Positions 33,046 through 33,333 of a DNA stretch of 33,333 bases are shown piece after piece. The stretch comes from an uncultured Paracoccaceae bacterium (GTDB lineage: Bacteria; Pseudomonadota; Alphaproteobacteria; Rhodobacterales; Rhodobacteraceae). The translations under genes were made by a program, and so were the position numbers. The stretch covers positions 1 through 33,333 of the forward strand of contig CANLEQ010000034.1 in NCBI GenBank assembly GCA_947489705.1, read 5' to 3'. The notes below the pieces were generated by a model. That model was given only the letters and a program-made list of their open reading frames with translations. It was not told where the DNA came from and did not search any database. Each line of letters opens with the position of its first letter. The stretch's first letter is position 1.

Positions 33046-33295
33046 CTAGTCTTGCACGGCTGCATCCTTTCGATCCCCCTCCGCCACGATGGACAACACG
33101 TCGTCGGGTAACGGGCGCTGCAAGACGCGGGCCTCCTCAAAGGGCGCCGTTAGCCACGTCTCCCATTCCTCGGGTTCTGTTAGGATCACAGGCATGGCCT
33201 TCGGGTGGATCGCGCCTACGGTCGCGTTCGCCTCGGTGGTCAGAAAGCCGTAAAGGTCGTAACCGCCCGGTTGGGACCGCCTTCTTGAGCTGATC
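33046..33295 (-). pseudogene. C-terminal remnant of an SRAP (YedK/HMCES-like) protein
   Basis: In the minus-strand frame ending at the TAG at 33046-33048 the product reads LYGFLTTEANATVGAIHPKAMP, VILTEPEEWETWLTAP and RPLPDDVLSIVAEG, the conserved C-terminal part of SOS-response-associated peptidase (SRAP) domains, including the active-site region around the conserved His (IHPKAMP). An in-frame TAA lies just upstream near 33300, and the N-terminal catalytic Cys2 half is missing there. A 12-bp palindrome (GATCTGCAGATC) sits at the break. It is therefore a truncated, probably dead gene. Confidence 0.75.
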
Positions 33296-33333
33296 TGCAG
33301 ATCTTAACCTCCGTCGTTATTGGCGTCGTTAGC

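Overview
The window is high-GC DNA from a conjugative or mobilisable plasmid (or similar integrated element) of an alphaproteobacterium, most likely a Rhodobacteraceae relative. The reasons are a RepC-type replication initiator with a candidate counter-transcript terminator, a virB-type (MPF-T) secretion operon, an ArdC / DUF3768 / ParB-like block, and a membrane protein/hydrolase pair that I recall from Roseobacter-type plasmids as RcgA/RcgR. No rRNA, tRNA or CRISPR array was seen, and no relaxase or coupling-protein gene lies in the window.

Layout. (1) 1-5.8 kb: a minus-strand block with a 3'-truncated antirestriction gene (ardC), several small genes, a 616-aa ParB-like protein and a DUF3768 gene. 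ardC and the DUF3768 gene are each preceded by the same identical 367-bp leader, which folds into several strong hairpins and is bounded by a perfect 30-bp palindrome. This gene set resembles the leading region of conjugative plasmids, the part that enters the recipient first. (2) 5.8-7.2 kb: mostly gene-poor, with one unrecognised small gene. (3) 7.2-14.7 kb: a defence island. It holds a GIY-YIG/DUF4357 protein, then an operon of a ribbon-helix-helix regulator, two DNA methyltransferases and a PLD-family restriction endonuclease. Convergent to it is a two-gene operon of unknown function whose second product carries the same C-terminal domain as the restriction endonuclease. (4) 14.7-18.9 kb: a scar with a chemoreceptor C-terminal remnant, a TrbM-like secreted protein, a serine resolvase with an apparent res site, a secreted thermonuclease-like protein overlapping repC, and repC with the candidate antisense-RNA terminator upstream. 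(5) 18.9-21.8 kb: the RcgA/RcgR-like pair, flanked by inverted degenerate copies of its own promoter and N-terminus. (6) 22.1-33.0 kb: a plus-strand virB operon, virB1-B2-B3-B4-B7-B5-(small secreted)-B6-B8-B9-B10-B11, ending with a small membrane protein. (7) The right end holds a 5'-truncated SRAP (YedK/HMCES-like) remnant.

The parts fit one plasmid plan: repC for replication, resolvase/res for multimer resolution, virB for transfer, a restriction-modification island for defence and possible plasmid retention, and antirestriction genes placed for early expression in a new host. The most novel-looking items are the duplicated structured leader and the domain shared between the restriction endonuclease and the convergent operon.
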